Positions 40,636 through 49,848 of a stretch of 52,415 nt of DNA are shown here, piece after piece. Position numbers and translations under genes: made by a program. Each line of letters begins with the position of its first letter. The stretch's first letter is position 1. The DNA is taken from the NCBI GenBank assembly GCA_019747795.1, contig JAIEQK010000038.1:1-52415 (forward strand), in the 5' to 3' direction. The DNA is from Gammaproteobacteria bacterium (GTDB lineage Bacteria; Pseudomonadota; Gammaproteobacteria; Ga0077536). The notes below the pieces were generated by a model that was not told the origin of the DNA, ran no database searches, and was given only the letters and a program-made list of their open reading frames with translations.

Positions 40636-42264
40636 ATGTCCGCCTCGCTGTTCCTCGCTCCGCGCGCGCTGCTCGCGCCGCTCCTGTTGCTGTTCGCAAC
40701 CGTCAGTCAGGCCGGCAACGACATCGCGCCGCTGCTCGCCACGCGCGGCGCGACGCTCACGCTGCACGGCGTGACGCTGTGGTCCACGCCCTTCCTGCGC
40801 CAGCTCTACGCCGACGAAGCGCGCGCGCCGCGCTGGCGTCCCGCGCAGCTCGCGGTGCTGCGCAAGGCCGTGGACGCTGTCGTGCTCGACGGACTCGATC
40901 CAGAAGACTTCCTCGCTTCGCAGCTCGCGCTTCTCGATGAGCTGCCACTGGCCGCGCGCGAGGTGATCGCGACCGAGGCGCTCGCGCGCCTCGCCTTCAC
41001 GCTCCGCTTCGGCAAGGCCAATCCCGAGACGCTCGAACCCGACTGGAACTACACGCGCAGCTTCGGCGAGACCGATCCGACCGCGTGGCTGCGCGATGCG
41101 ATCCTGGCCAAGGATCTCGCGGCGGAGCTCGACGGGCTCAGGCCCACCGACGCCGGCTATCGCGCGCTGGTCGAGGCGCTCGGCATGCATCGGGTGATGG
41201 CCGCGGTCGGCGGCTGGCCCACGGTGACGGCGGGCGAGACCTTGAAACCCGGTGTCAGCGATCCGCGCATCGTCGAACTGCGCGCGCGACTCGACGCGAG
41301 CGACGAAGGCGCCCCGCTCGCGCCCAGCGCCGATCCGCAGGTCTACGACGTGGATCTCGTCAAGGCCGTGGAGAACTTCCAGCGGCGCCAGGGTCTGTAC
41401 GTCGACGGCGCCGTCGGCAAGGGCACACTGGCGGCGCTCAACCTGCCGGTCGAGGCGCGCATCGATCAGCTGCGGGTCAATCTCGAACGCATGCGCTGGG
41501 TGTTCCGCGACGTCGAGGACGAGATGCTCGCGGTCAACATCGCGGCCTTCGAAGCGGTGTACACGGTGCGCGGCGAAGTGCGCTGGCGCGGTCGCGCCAT
41601 CGTCGGCCGGCCCTATCGCCAGACGCCCATCTTCAAGGATCGACTGTCCTACGTGGAATTGAATCCGAGTTGGACGGTGCCGCCGACCATCCTGAAGGAA
41701 GACATCCTGCCGAAGCTCCGGGTGGACCCGGGCTACCTCAAGACCAAGAAGCTCAAGCTCGTGGACTACGACGGTCGCGAGGTCGCGGTGAGCAGCGTGG
41801 ACTTGGGCCGTGGGCGCGGCTTTCCCTACATCCTGCGCCAGGAGCCGGGGCCCGAGAACCCGCTCGGACGGCTGGCCTTCATGTTTCCCAACGTGCACGC
41901 GGTCTACCTGCACGACACGCCGTCGCGCGAGCTCTTCGCCCAGGCCGAGCGCGCCTTCAGCTCGGGCTGCATCCGCGTCGAGAACCCGCTGGCGCTGGCC
42001 CGGCTGCTGCTCGAGGACGACCCGCGCTGGCAGGGGCCAGCGCTGGACAAGGCGCTGGAGCGCGGGCGTAACCAGCGCATCAACCTGCCGCGGCGGGTGA
42101 GCATCATGCTGCTGTACATGACGGCCTTCGCCGACGAGGCCGGCGTGGTGCAGTTCCGCAAGGACGTCTACGGGCGCGACCAGCGCGTGCTGGCTGCGCT
42201 GGCCGCGCCGCTGCGCTGGGAGCCGCCGCGGGACTTCAAGCTGCCGGACACGCCGGGGATCTGA
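40636..42264 (+). CDS. ldtD: L,D-transpeptidase, LdtD/YcbB type
   Basis: 542 aa with signal peptide (residues 1-26, SASLFLAPRALLAPLLLLF...SQA), periplasmic. Order: N-terminal scaffold region, peptidoglycan-binding domain at about 235-275 (VDLVKAVENFQRRQGLYVDG), then a YkuD catalytic domain. Catalytic Cys445 in SSGCIRVENP; upstream His in VYLHDTPSRELF. It forms 3-3 peptidoglycan cross-links. Length and layout match LdtD of gammaproteobacteria. Divergent from mepK. No strong Shine-Dalgarno before the ATG. A hairpin follows at 42314. Confidence 0.9.
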   Translation: MSASLFLAPRALLAPLLLLFATVSQAGNDIAPLLATRGATLTLHGVTLWSTPFLRQLYADEARAPRWRPAQLAVLRKAVDAVVLDGLDPEDFLASQLALLDELPLAAREVIATEALARLAFTLRFGKANPETLEPDWNYTRSFGETDPTAWLRDAILAKDLAAELDGLRPTDAGYRALVEALGMHRVMAAVGGWPTVTAGETLKPGVSDPRIVELRARLDASDEGAPLAPSADPQVYDVDLVKAVENFQRRQGLYVDGAVGKGTLAALNLPVEARIDQLRVNLERMRWVFRDVEDEMLAVNIAAFEAVYTVRGEVRWRGRAIVGRPYRQTPIFKDRLSYVELNPSWTVPPTILKEDILPKLRVDPGYLKTKKLKLVDYDGREVAVSSVDLGRGRGFPYILRQEPGPENPLGRLAFMFPNVHAVYLHDTPSRELFAQAERAFSSGCIRVENPLALARLLLEDDPRWQGPALDKALERGRNQRINLPRRVSIMLLYMTAFADEAGVVQFRKDVYGRDQRVLAALAAPLRWEPPRDFKLPDTPGI

Positions 42265-42313
42265 AGGACCCTGGACCGCGCGCCGCCCTCGCCCCGTCTG
42301 TCGCGCCAAACCG

Positions 42314-42343
42314 TGTCCTGCCCGCCCATGTCCGGGCGGGACA
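42314..42343 (+). terminator. Hairpin downstream of ldtD
   Basis: Arms TGTCCTGCCCG and CGGGCGGGACA (11 bp with one wobble/mismatch) around an 8-nt loop, 49 bp after the stop. No T tract follows, so it may need Rho or may only stabilise the 3' end. The rest of the 275-bp gap to the next gene shows only a possible -10, TATGAT, at 42411-42416. Confidence 0.5.
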
Positions 42344-42539
42344 CTAGCCGCGCCGGCACGGATCCCGGCTGACCTCGGTCAGAAAACGGGCGCCCGGCGG
42401 GCCAAGCGGGTATGATCCCGCCACACCTCGGTCAGAGCGTCACCTCCGCAGCCCCCCGCGGCCGCGGTGGCTGCGACGTTCGCGGCCTTCGCGACCCGCG
42501 CCCACGCGCCCCGTTCAATCCGTCCAGCTGGAATCCATC

Positions 42540-44165
42540 GTGCTCACCACCGCCAACGTCACCATGCAATTCGGCGCCAAGCCGCTGTTCGAAAACGTCT
42601 CGGTCAAGTTCGGCAACGGCCACCGCTATGGCCTCATCGGCGCCAACGGCTGCGGCAAGTCGACCTTCATGAAGATCCTCGGCGGCGAGCTCAGCCCCAC
42701 CAACGGCAATGTCTCGCTCGATCCGGGCGAGCGCCTCGGCAAGCTGCGCCAGGATCAGTTCGCGTTCGAGGAGTACACGGTGGTCGACACCGTGATCATG
42801 GGTCACGAGGCGCTGTGGGAGGTGAAGGCCGAGCGCGATCGCATCTACGCCAAGCCCGACATGAGCGAAGAGGACGGCATGCGCGTCGCCGATCTCGAGG
42901 TGCGCTTCGCCGAACTGGACGGCTACACCGCCGAGTCCCGCGCCGGCGAACTGCTGATGGGCGTCGGCATACCGATAGAGCAGCACTTCGGACCCATGAG
43001 CGCCGTGGCGCCGGGCTGGAAGCTGCGCGTGCTGCTCGCGCAGGCGCTGTTCGGCGAGCCGAACATCCTGCTGCTGGACGAACCGACCAACAACCTCGAC
43101 ATCAACGCCATCCGCTGGCTGGAAGAGATCCTGAACACCCGCAACTGCACGATGGTGGTGATCTCCCACGATCGCCACTTCCTGAACAGCGTGTGCACGC
43201 ACATGGCGGATCTCGACTACGGCGAGCTGCGCGTCTATCCCGGCAACTACGACGAGTACATGATCGCCTCGACCGCCGCGCGCGAACGCATGCTGACCGC
43301 CAACGCGCGCAAGCAGAGCCAGATCGAGGAATTGAAGCATTTCGTCAGCCGCTTCTCGGCCAATGCCTCCAAGGCCCGCCAGGCGACTTCGCGCGCCCGG
43401 CAAATCGAGAAGATCCAGCTGGACGACGTGAAGCCCTCCAGCCGCGTCAATCCTTACATCAAGTTCGAGCAGTCGAAGAAGCTGCATCGCCTGGCGGTGG
43501 AAGTGGACAAGCTCGGCAAGGGCTACGACGGCCCGCCGCTGTTCCACAAGCTCAGCTTCAGCGTCGCGGCCGGCGAGCGCGTCGCCATCATCGGCCCGAA
43601 CGGCATCGGCAAGACCACGCTCTTGAACTGCCTGGCGGGCGATCTCGCGCCCGACGCGGGCTTGGTCAAGTGGGCGGAGAACGCCGAGGTCGGCTACGTG
43701 CGGCAGAACCGCGCCGAGGACTTCGCCAAGGACATGACGCTCTTCGAGTGGATGGGCCAGTGGCGCCAGCCGGGCGACGACGATCTCCGCGTGCGCGCGG
43801 TGCTCGGCCAGCTCTTGTTCACCAAGGACGAGAGCAACAAGTCGGTGAAGGTGATCTCGGGCGGCGAGGAAGGCCGCATGCTGTTCGGCAAGCTGGTGCT
43901 GACCAAGCCCAACGTGATGCTGCTCGACGAGCCCACCAACCACCTGGACATGGAATCCATCGAGTCGCTGAACGCGGCGCTGGAAGCCTACCCGGGCACG
44001 CTCATCTTCGTCAGCCACGACCGCGAGTTCGTGTCCTCGCTCGCGACCCGCGTGATCGAGATGAGCGCCGACGGCATCGTGGACTTTCCGGGCACCTACG
44101 ACGAGTTCCTGGCGTCGCGGGGCTTGGAGAAGCCGGCACCGAGACGGGCGCCGGCGAAGGGGTAG
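42540..44165 (+). CDS. ybiT: ABC-F ATPase, YbiT-like
   Basis: 541 aa with a GTG start (the next Met is only at residue 9). Two ABC ATPase domains without membrane spans; ABC-F proteins act on ribosomes rather than in transport. Walker [10 protein letters not shown] at 34-42 and GPNGIGKTT in the second domain; [13 protein letters not shown] and [12 protein letters not shown] are the two Walker B regions. The inter-domain linker ([23 protein letters not shown]) is nearly that of E. coli YbiT, as is the N-terminus ([20 protein letters not shown]). The second signature reads SGGEEGRM, with Glu where YbiT has Lys. Monocistronic; convergent with a flavin monooxygenase. Confidence 0.93.
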   Translation: MLTTANVTMQFGAKPLFENVSVKFGNGHRYGLIGANGCGKSTFMKILGGELSPTNGNVSLDPGERLGKLRQDQFAFEEYTVVDTVIMGHEALWEVKAERDRIYAKPDMSEEDGMRVADLEVRFAELDGYTAESRAGELLMGVGIPIEQHFGPMSAVAPGWKLRVLLAQALFGEPNILLLDEPTNNLDINAIRWLEEILNTRNCTMVVISHDRHFLNSVCTHMADLDYGELRVYPGNYDEYMIASTAARERMLTANARKQSQIEELKHFVSRFSANASKARQATSRARQIEKIQLDDVKPSSRVNPYIKFEQSKKLHRLAVEVDKLGKGYDGPPLFHKLSFSVAAGERVAIIGPNGIGKTTLLNCLAGDLAPDAGLVKWAENAEVGYVRQNRAEDFAKDMTLFEWMGQWRQPGDDDLRVRAVLGQLLFTKDESNKSVKVISGGEEGRMLFGKLVLTKPNVMLLDEPTNHLDMESIESLNAALEAYPGTLIFVSHDREFVSSLATRVIEMSADGIVDFPGTYDEFLASRGLEKPAPRRAPAKG

Positions 44166-44182
44166 GCGTCGGTACGGCGCCT

Positions 44183-44268
44183 TGTAGGTCGGGTTTCAAC
44201 CCGACATTCCGTTCCCGAGCCCCTGTTCGAAGCCCTGGAACCAATGTCGGACTGAAGTCCGACCTACA
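44183..44268. repeat. REP-like inverted pair between convergent genes
   Basis: Copy at 44183-44208 (TTGTAGGTCGGGTTTCAACC...) and inverted copy at 44243-44268 (CAATGTCGGACTGAAGTCCG...). The stems differ (GGTT/AACC versus GACT/AGTC) while each stays self-complementary. The pair fills the gap between the ybiT stop (44165) and the flavin monooxygenase stop (44278-44280). Confidence 0.85.
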
Positions 44269-44277
44269 ATTGGCACC

Positions 44278-45426
44278 TCAGGCCGCGTCGTCGCGCACTT
44301 CGATGGGCGTGGGATTCAAATCCTGCAGCGCCGGCATCACTTCGCGCGCGAAGAGCCGCATGCTCTTCTCGGCCATCTCCATCGGCATGCCGCCGTACTT
44401 GAAGATGAACATGATCTCCTCGCAGCCGAAGGCCAGCGCGAGTTCCTTGGCGCGCTTGATGGTCTGGTCCGGCGTGCCCCACGGATGGGAGTCGACGAAG
44501 CCGCGCAGGAAGGGCGTGGGATCGGCGGCCAGCGCCTTCTGCATCGCGCCGTAGGACTCGTAGCCCTTGATGCCGCCCAAGTGTGAGCCGCGCAACTCGT
44601 AGTGGCGCAGCGCCGAGTCGGCGTAGTTGACCATGTAGGTCTCGGCGCCCTTCTTCGCCTCGGCCTCGTTCTCTGCGACGTAGGTCCACAGCGCGAGCTT
44701 GGTGCGCGACGGCGCGAAGCCGGCCTTGGCGTGCAGGCGCGCATACTTGCGCGCGGTTTCGAGCGACAGGCCCAAGCTCGTGGTGGGGATGACCAGCGGG
44801 CGCACGTTGTGGCGCGCGATGATCTCGACGGTCTCGTCGGTGCCGCCGGCGCACCACAGGTTGGGGCTCAGATCCTTGTCGGGCTGCGGACGGAGTTTCA
44901 GGCCCTTGATCTTGTAATGCTTGCCGTCGAAGTCGCACTTGCCGGTCGCGAGCAGCTGGTTCAGCACCTGCAGCGACTCGTCGAAACGCTCGCGCGCCTC
45001 GCCCTGGTCGATGCTGAGCCCTTCGTATTCGCGACGCCCGAGGCCGCGGCCGACGCCGCAGATGATCTTGCGATCGGGGCCCAGGAAGGTATCCAGCATG
45101 TTCACGTCTTCGGCGACGCGCACCGGGTTGTGCCACGGCAGCACGGTGACCATGGTGCCTAGATCCACGCGCTTGGTGATGCCCGCCACGTAGGTCAGGT
45201 ACTGCAGCGGGTTGGTGACCATGGTGTAGGGCGTGAAGTGGTGCTCGATGGTCCACACCGCGTCGAAGCCGGTGTCGTCGGCGATGCGCGCGATATTGAG
45301 CTCTTCCATGAAGATCTCGCGATCGGACTTGCTCGGGCGGGCCGCGACCTTCTCGCCACGCTCTTCGGCTTCGTAGCGATCCCAGTCGGTGTAGTTCTGA
45401 TTGAAGATGGTGGCGCCTATGCGCAT
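44278..45426 (-). CDS. Luciferase-like flavin monooxygenase
   Basis: 382 aa from ATG 45426, 5 nt after GGGGAGAAG; the frame runs on upstream without support. TIM-barrel bacterial-luciferase family: MRIGATIFNQNYTDWDRYE, ADDTGFDAVWTIEHHFTPY, GTMVTVLPWHNPVRVAEDVNML, GVGRGLGRREYEG. The HH-F-P pattern and VRVAED are typical of group A monooxygenases and LLM oxidoreductases using FMNH2 or F420. It belongs to a different subgroup from the protein at 29971. Substrate unknown. It stands alone, 209 bp after the crotonase stop. A flavin reductase is not visible nearby. Confidence 0.85.
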   Translation of the reverse strand: MRIGATIFNQNYTDWDRYEAEERGEKVAARPSKSDREIFMEELNIARIADDTGFDAVWTIEHHFTPYTMVTNPLQYLTYVAGITKRVDLGTMVTVLPWHNPVRVAEDVNMLDTFLGPDRKIICGVGRGLGRREYEGLSIDQGEARERFDESLQVLNQLLATGKCDFDGKHYKIKGLKLRPQPDKDLSPNLWCAGGTDETVEIIARHNVRPLVIPTTSLGLSLETARKYARLHAKAGFAPSRTKLALWTYVAENEAEAKKGAETYMVNYADSALRHYELRGSHLGGIKGYESYGAMQKALAADPTPFLRGFVDSHPWGTPDQTIKRAKELALAFGCEEIMFIFKYGGMPMEMAEKSMRLFAREVMPALQDLNPTPIEVRDDAA

Positions 45427-45588
45427 GGTGCTTCTCCCCTGGTTTGATCGATGGTCGGCGTCCAGCGCCGTGGTCCGGCTCGCCGACGACGGCCGCAGTG
45501 GACCGACGGTCGCACAACTATGCGACCTTGGCTTGATCCATCTCAACCCCGGCAGGCCGATGCGCCTGTCGCCACACTATCGGGGGAT

Positions 45589-45618
45589 GCTTTCCACCCG
45601 CATGCGCGGGTGAAAAGC
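45589..45618 (-). terminator. Hairpin between crotonase and luciferase-like gene
   Basis: Stem GCTTT, one mismatch, CACCCGC, loop ATGC, GCGGGTG, mismatch, AAAGC. It lies 17 bp past the stop of the minus-strand crotonase and upstream of the next minus-strand gene, so it may end the former transcript. No U tract. Confidence 0.45.
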
Positions 45619-45635
45619 GGGAAGACACCGACAGA

Positions 45636-46469
45636 TCAGGCGCCGAGACGCTTGAAAGCCGGCTCGCGCTGCTCGAGGAAGGAACGCACGCCCTCGCGGA
45701 AATCGGGACGATGCAGGCTCTCTTCCATCTGCCGGTTGGTCTCTTCCATCGCGGGTCCCAAGGTCATCATGAGATGGCGATAGACCTGCTGCTTCATGAC
45801 CATGATGGACGCGGGCGACACGCTGCGCGCGAGTTCGCGGATGTAGGCCTTCGCGGTGTCGAGCGCAGTGCCGGTGTCGCACAGGCGATCGGCGAGGCCG
45901 AGACGCTCGGCTTCCACGCCGTCGAACTTGCGCGCGCTCCACAGGAGATCGAGCGCCCGCGAACTGCCGATGAGACGCGGCAGCACCCAGCTCACGCCGT
46001 GTTCGGCAACCAGCCCGCGACCGGCGAAGGCGGTGGTGAACTTGGCCTGGCGTTCGACGAAGCGCAGATCGGACAGCACCGCGAAGCAGAAGCCGAGACC
46101 CGCGCAGGGACCATTGATGGCCGCGATCACCGGTTTGCGCACCTTGAGCAGGTAGGTGTACGCGATGCTGAAATCCGGGCCCATGGCGGCATCGCCCGGC
46201 TCGGCGGCGAGCGCGGCGTTGCTGTCGTCCATCATGTTCGACGACGCCGAGATCTCGTCCAGCGCCTGCATGTCCATGCCGGCGCAGAAGCCGCGCCCGG
46301 CGCCGGTCAGGATGATGCCCACCACGCGCGGGTCCTGTTCGGCGGCCGCGACCGCGTGGCGGATCTCGGCCAGCATGGTCACGGTGAAGGCGTTCAGGCG
46401 GTCGGGACGGTTGAGCGTGATGACGGCCACCGGATCTTCGACCTGGTAGAGGATGTCGCGGTACTGCAT
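45636..46469 (-). CDS. Crotonase-family protein with altered active site
   Basis: 277 aa from ATG 46469; only weak AAGG upstream. Crotonase fold with the oxyanion segment GFCAGMDMQAL. The first catalytic Glu position is Cys128 (AGLGFCFAV) and the second is Phe148, but E156 occurs in LVAEHG, a position where some crotonases such as dienoyl-CoA isomerases carry an acidic residue. It is therefore more likely an isomerase, or a hydratase of the GLVAEHG subgroup, than a standard hydratase. An insert (ISASSNMMDDSNAALAAEPG) lies in the loop after the oxyanion motif. Divergent from the next crotonase across 151 bp. Confidence 0.83.
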   Translation of the reverse strand: MQYRDILYQVEDPVAVITLNRPDRLNAFTVTMLAEIRHAVAAAEQDPRVVGIILTGAGRGFCAGMDMQALDEISASSNMMDDSNAALAAEPGDAAMGPDFSIAYTYLLKVRKPVIAAINGPCAGLGFCFAVLSDLRFVERQAKFTTAFAGRGLVAEHGVSWVLPRLIGSSRALDLLWSARKFDGVEAERLGLADRLCDTGTALDTAKAYIRELARSVSPASIMVMKQQVYRHLMMTLGPAMEETNRQMEESLHRPDFREGVRSFLEQREPAFKRLGA

Positions 46470-46620
46470 GGATGAAGACCTTGGCGCCCTGCGCGACCGG
46501 CGGCGCCGGCCCCTGACGCGGGCCGCGGCAGGATACACCGCCGCCACGGACCGCGGTTCTCTTGCGCCGTCCGCGGGCGGCCCAGACAATACCGGCCCGA
46601 CCCCGCGGAAGGCCCTTGCC

Positions 46621-47427
46621 ATGACCTCCACCACCGCCGTGCCCGCCACCGAGGCGGGCGTGACCCGCGCCGTCACCGAGGACGGCATCGCGACCCTGAC
46701 GCTCGCCCGCCCCACGCGCTACAACACGCTCACCAGCGCGGTCATCGCCGAGCTCTCGGCCCACCTGGCCGCCATCGCCGCCGACCCGGCGGTGCGCGTG
46801 GTGATCCTGGCCTCGACCGGCAAGGCCTTCTCCACCGGCCACGACCTGAAGGAGATGAACGCGGCGCGGAACGAGGCCTTCTACCGCCAGCTGTTCGCCG
46901 ACTGCTCGCGCATGATGCAGTCCATCGTCGCCCTGCCCCAGCCGGTGATCGCCCAGGTGCAGGGCATCGCGACCGCCGCCGGCTGCCAGCTGGTCGCGAC
47001 CTGTGATCTCGCGGTTGCCGCCACGAGCGCGCGTTTCGCCACCAACGGCATCCAGAACGGGCTGTACTGCGCCACGCCTTCCGTCGCCCTTTCGCGCGTG
47101 GTGCAGCGTAAACATGCGCTGGAGATGCTGCTCACTGGCGACTTCATCGACGCCGCGCGCGCGGCCGAGATGGGCCTCGTGAACCACGTGGTGCCGGACG
47201 CGGAACTCGAGACCGCGACCCGCGCGCTGGCCGGGCGCATCGCCGACAAGTCGCAGTTCGCCATCCGCCTCGGCAAGGCGTCCTTCTACCGGCAGGTGAA
47301 CCAGGGGCTGGACAGCGCCTATCGCGGCACGAGTGAAGACCTGGTCTGCAACCTGCTCGCCGAGGACGGCCAGGAAGGCCTCGACGCCTTCATCGCCAAG
47401 CGACCGCCCGTGTGGCGCGACCGCTGA
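46621..47427 (+). CDS. Enoyl-CoA hydratase-like protein, ECHDC3 type
   Basis: 268 aa from ATG 46621 (GGAAGG upstream). Crotonase fold with STGHDLKEM as the oxyanion segment. Both usual glutamates are replaced: Q123 in AAGCQLVATCD and G143 in ATNGIQNG. These are the known features of the ECHDC3-like branch, whose activity is not well defined. Ends with FIAKRPPVWRDR as in active hydratases. The acyl-CoA ligase follows after 65 bp on the same strand, so the two probably form an operon. Confidence 0.85.
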   Translation: MTSTTAVPATEAGVTRAVTEDGIATLTLARPTRYNTLTSAVIAELSAHLAAIAADPAVRVVILASTGKAFSTGHDLKEMNAARNEAFYRQLFADCSRMMQSIVALPQPVIAQVQGIATAAGCQLVATCDLAVAATSARFATNGIQNGLYCATPSVALSRVVQRKHALEMLLTGDFIDAARAAEMGLVNHVVPDAELETATRALAGRIADKSQFAIRLGKASFYRQVNQGLDSAYRGTSEDLVCNLLAEDGQEGLDAFIAKRPPVWRDR

Positions 47428-47492
47428 GCGCGACACCGATACATCCATAGACCCGCGGCGCGCCCGCGCCGCCGCAGAAGAGGACCTTCGGC

Positions 47493-49136
47493 ATGACCAA
47501 CGCCGTCAATCCCTACGACGTCGACTTAGACCAGGTGCCGGCCAACTACGTGCCGCTCTCCCCGCTCAGCATGCTGGCGCGCGCGGCGGCGGTGTACCCG
47601 CAGCGGCTCGCCGTGGTGCATGGCGAGCGGCGCTTCACCTGGGCCGAGACCTTCGCGCGCTGCCGGCGCCTGGCCTCCGCGCTCGCCCAGCGCGGCATCG
47701 GCAAGGGCGACACGGTGGCGGTGATCGCGACCAACATCACCGCCTTCTACGAGGGCCTGTTCGGCATTCCGGCGGCGGGCGCGGTGATCAATCCGATCAA
47801 CATCCGGCTCGACGCCGAGGCGATCGCCTTCATCCTCGATCACGGCGAGGCCAAGGTGGTGCTGGTCGACACCGAGTTCGCCCACGTCACCCGTGACGCG
47901 CTCGCACTCGCCAAGGTCAAGCCGCTCGTGATCGACATCGCCGACGTCGACGCGCCCTGCCATGACCGCATCGGGTCCATGGAGTACGAAGACTTCATCG
48001 CCGGCGGCGATCCCGACTTCCCCTGGCGCCTGCCGGACAACGAGTGGCAGGCGATGGCGCTCTGCTACACCTCCGGCACCACCGGCAATCCGAAGGGCGT
48101 GGTCTACCACCATCGCGGCGCGTACCTGAACGCCATCGGCTGCGCGATGGCCTGGAACATGACGCACCACCCAATTTACCTGTGGACGCTGCCGATGTTC
48201 CACTGCTGCGGCTGGACCTTCCCGTGGACCATCGCGGCGCTGGCCGGCACCAACATCTGCCTGCGGCGCATCGCGGCGAAGCCGATCTACGACGCCATCG
48301 TCGAGCACAAGGTCACGCACTTCTGCGGCGCGCCCATCGTGTTGAACTTCATCATCCACGCGCGTCCGGAGGACAAGCAGCCCCTGCCGCACAAGGTCGA
48401 GGTGATGACCGCCGGCGCGTCGCCGCCGGCCGCCATCGTCAAGGGCATGGAGGCGAGCGGCTTCCACATCACCCACACCTACGGGCTCACCGAGGTCTAC
48501 GGTCCGGCGGTGTTCAACGCGCCGCAGGACGACTGGTGCACGCTCGACGACGACGCCTACGCCGACAAGCTCATCCGCCAGGGCGTGCGCTACCACGTGC
48601 TGGAAGACCTGGAAGTGATGGACCCAGAGACGATGACGCCGGTGCCGCGCGACGGCGAGACCTTGGGCGAAGTCATGTTCAAGGGCAACGTGGTGATGCG
48701 CGGCTATCTCAAGAACAAGAAAGCCACCGAGGAAGCGCTGGCCGACGGCTACTTCCACTCCGGCGACCTGGCCGTGATGTACCCGGACGGCTACATCCAG
48801 ATCAAGGATCGTTCGAAGGACATCATCATCTCCGGCGGTGAGAACATCTCGTCGATCGAAGTGGAGGAAGTGCTGTACAAGCACCCCGAGATCCTCGAAG
48901 CCGCGGTGGTCGCGCGCCCCGATGACAAGTGGGGCGAGACGCCCTGCGCCTTCGTGACCTTGAAGCCCGGTGCCAAGCCGGTCACCGAGGCCGAGGTGAT
49001 CGCCTATTGCCGCGAGCACATGGCGCACTTCAAGGCGCCGAAGACCATCGTGTTCGGCGACCTGCCGAAGACCGCGACCGGCAAGATCCAGAAGTTCAAG
49101 CTCCGCAAGGACGCGGAGGCGATGGGAAGCCGTTAA
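47493..49136 (+). CDS. Acyl-CoA ligase, AMP-binding (DmdB/AAE-like group)
   Basis: 547 aa; AGAGGA about 10 nt before the ATG. Activates a carboxylic acid with ATP to an acyl-adenylate, then to the CoA thioester. P-loop YTSGTTGNPKG at 192-202, then VVYHHRGAYLNA and LWTLPMFHCCGWTFPW, a combination seen in the plant AAE and bacterial DmdB group (medium-chain or methylmercaptopropionate ligases). YGLTEVYGP, DLAVMYPDGY and ISGGENISS follow. Catalytic K531 is in KTATGKIQKF. Substrate not fixed: DmdC and DmdA are not in the window, so DMSP use is not claimed. Followed by a very strong hairpin. Confidence 0.9.
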   Translation: MTNAVNPYDVDLDQVPANYVPLSPLSMLARAAAVYPQRLAVVHGERRFTWAETFARCRRLASALAQRGIGKGDTVAVIATNITAFYEGLFGIPAAGAVINPINIRLDAEAIAFILDHGEAKVVLVDTEFAHVTRDALALAKVKPLVIDIADVDAPCHDRIGSMEYEDFIAGGDPDFPWRLPDNEWQAMALCYTSGTTGNPKGVVYHHRGAYLNAIGCAMAWNMTHHPIYLWTLPMFHCCGWTFPWTIAALAGTNICLRRIAAKPIYDAIVEHKVTHFCGAPIVLNFIIHARPEDKQPLPHKVEVMTAGASPPAAIVKGMEASGFHITHTYGLTEVYGPAVFNAPQDDWCTLDDDAYADKLIRQGVRYHVLEDLEVMDPETMTPVPRDGETLGEVMFKGNVVMRGYLKNKKATEEALADGYFHSGDLAVMYPDGYIQIKDRSKDIIISGGENISSIEVEEVLYKHPEILEAAVVARPDDKWGETPCAFVTLKPGAKPVTEAEVIAYCREHMAHFKAPKTIVFGDLPKTATGKIQKFKLRKDAEAMGSR

Positions 49137-49153
49137 CGGCAGAGAGCAAACGC

Positions 49154-49198
49154 GGACAGACCACGGTTTCCCGCTGCGCGGGAAACCGTGGTCTGTCC
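49154..49198. terminator. Perfect 21-bp inverted repeat between convergent genes
   Basis: Left arm 49154-49174 begins GGACAGACCACGG; loop TGC at 49175-49177; right arm 49178-49198 is an exact reverse complement ending GGTCTGTCC. It lies 17 bp after the ligase stop and 9 bp from the leuD stop, so it could act as a bidirectional terminator. No U tract. The ACAGACC/GGTCTGT core is shared with the hairpin at 33900-33921, so it may instead be a dispersed element. Confidence 0.7.
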
Positions 49199-49207
49199 CC
49201 GTTCAAG

Positions 49208-49846
49208 TCAGCGGAACAGCCAGGGCGACTCCGCCTTCTTCCGCGCCTCGTAGGCCTTGATGTCGGCGGCGTACTGCAGCGACACGCCGATGTCGTCCAG
49301 CCCGTGCAGGAGGCGCTCCTTCAGTCCCGGGTTGAACTCGAAGTGGAACACTTCGCCACCTTGTGTCTTCACCGTCTGCGCGGCGAGATCGATGTCGAGG
49401 CTGTAGCCTTCGTTCGCCGCGACTTCCTGGAACAGCCGATCCACCACCGCCTCCGGCAGGATGATCGGCAACAGTCCGTTCTTGCACGAGTTGCCGTAGA
49501 AGATGTCGGCGAAGCTCGGCGCGATCAGCGCGCGGATGCCGAAGTCGTAGAGCGCCCACGGCGCATGCTCACGCGACGAACCGCAACCGAAGTTGTCGCG
49601 CGCGAGCAGGATCTCGGCGCCCTTGTAGCGCGCCTGGTTGAGCGCGAAGTCCGGGTTCAGCGGCCGCTGACTGCAATCCTGGTCGGGCTCGCCCTTGTCG
49701 AGGTAGCGCCACTCGTCGAACAGGTTGGGGCCGAAGCCCGAGCGCTTGATCGACTTCAGGAACTGCTTGGGGATGATCGCGTCGGTGTCGACGTTGGGCC
49801 GGTCGATGGGCACCACGAGCCCGTGCAACTGGGTGAATGCCTGCAT
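49208..49846 (-). CDS. leuD: 3-isopropylmalate dehydratase small subunit
   Basis: 212 aa from ATG 49846, 2 bp after the leuC stop. With LeuC it isomerises 2-isopropylmalate to 3-isopropylmalate in leucine synthesis. Family motifs: [51 protein letters not shown]. Full length for the family. leuB, normally next, does not follow; the frame ends at a hairpin and a convergent ligase gene. Cytosolic. Confidence 0.95.
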   Translation of the reverse strand: MQAFTQLHGLVVPIDRPNVDTDAIIPKQFLKSIKRSGFGPNLFDEWRYLDKGEPDQDCSQRPLNPDFALNQARYKGAEILLARDNFGCGSSREHAPWALYDFGIRALIAPSFADIFYGNSCKNGLLPIILPEAVVDRLFQEVAANEGYSLDIDLAAQTVKTQGGEVFHFEFNPGLKERLLHGLDDIGVSLQYAADIKAYEARKKAESPWLFR

Positions 49847-49848
49847 GT

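Noticed and set aside
47493-49136. DMSP-pathway ligase dmdB
   Set aside because: The sequence group fits, but the two acyl-CoA dehydrogenases are of normal size rather than DmdC-like and no DmdA or DmdD is recognisable; only the ligase group is stated.
49137-49205. Leucine attenuator
   Set aside because: The hairpin is at the 3' end of leuD, not upstream of leuC, and no Leu-rich leader peptide is present.
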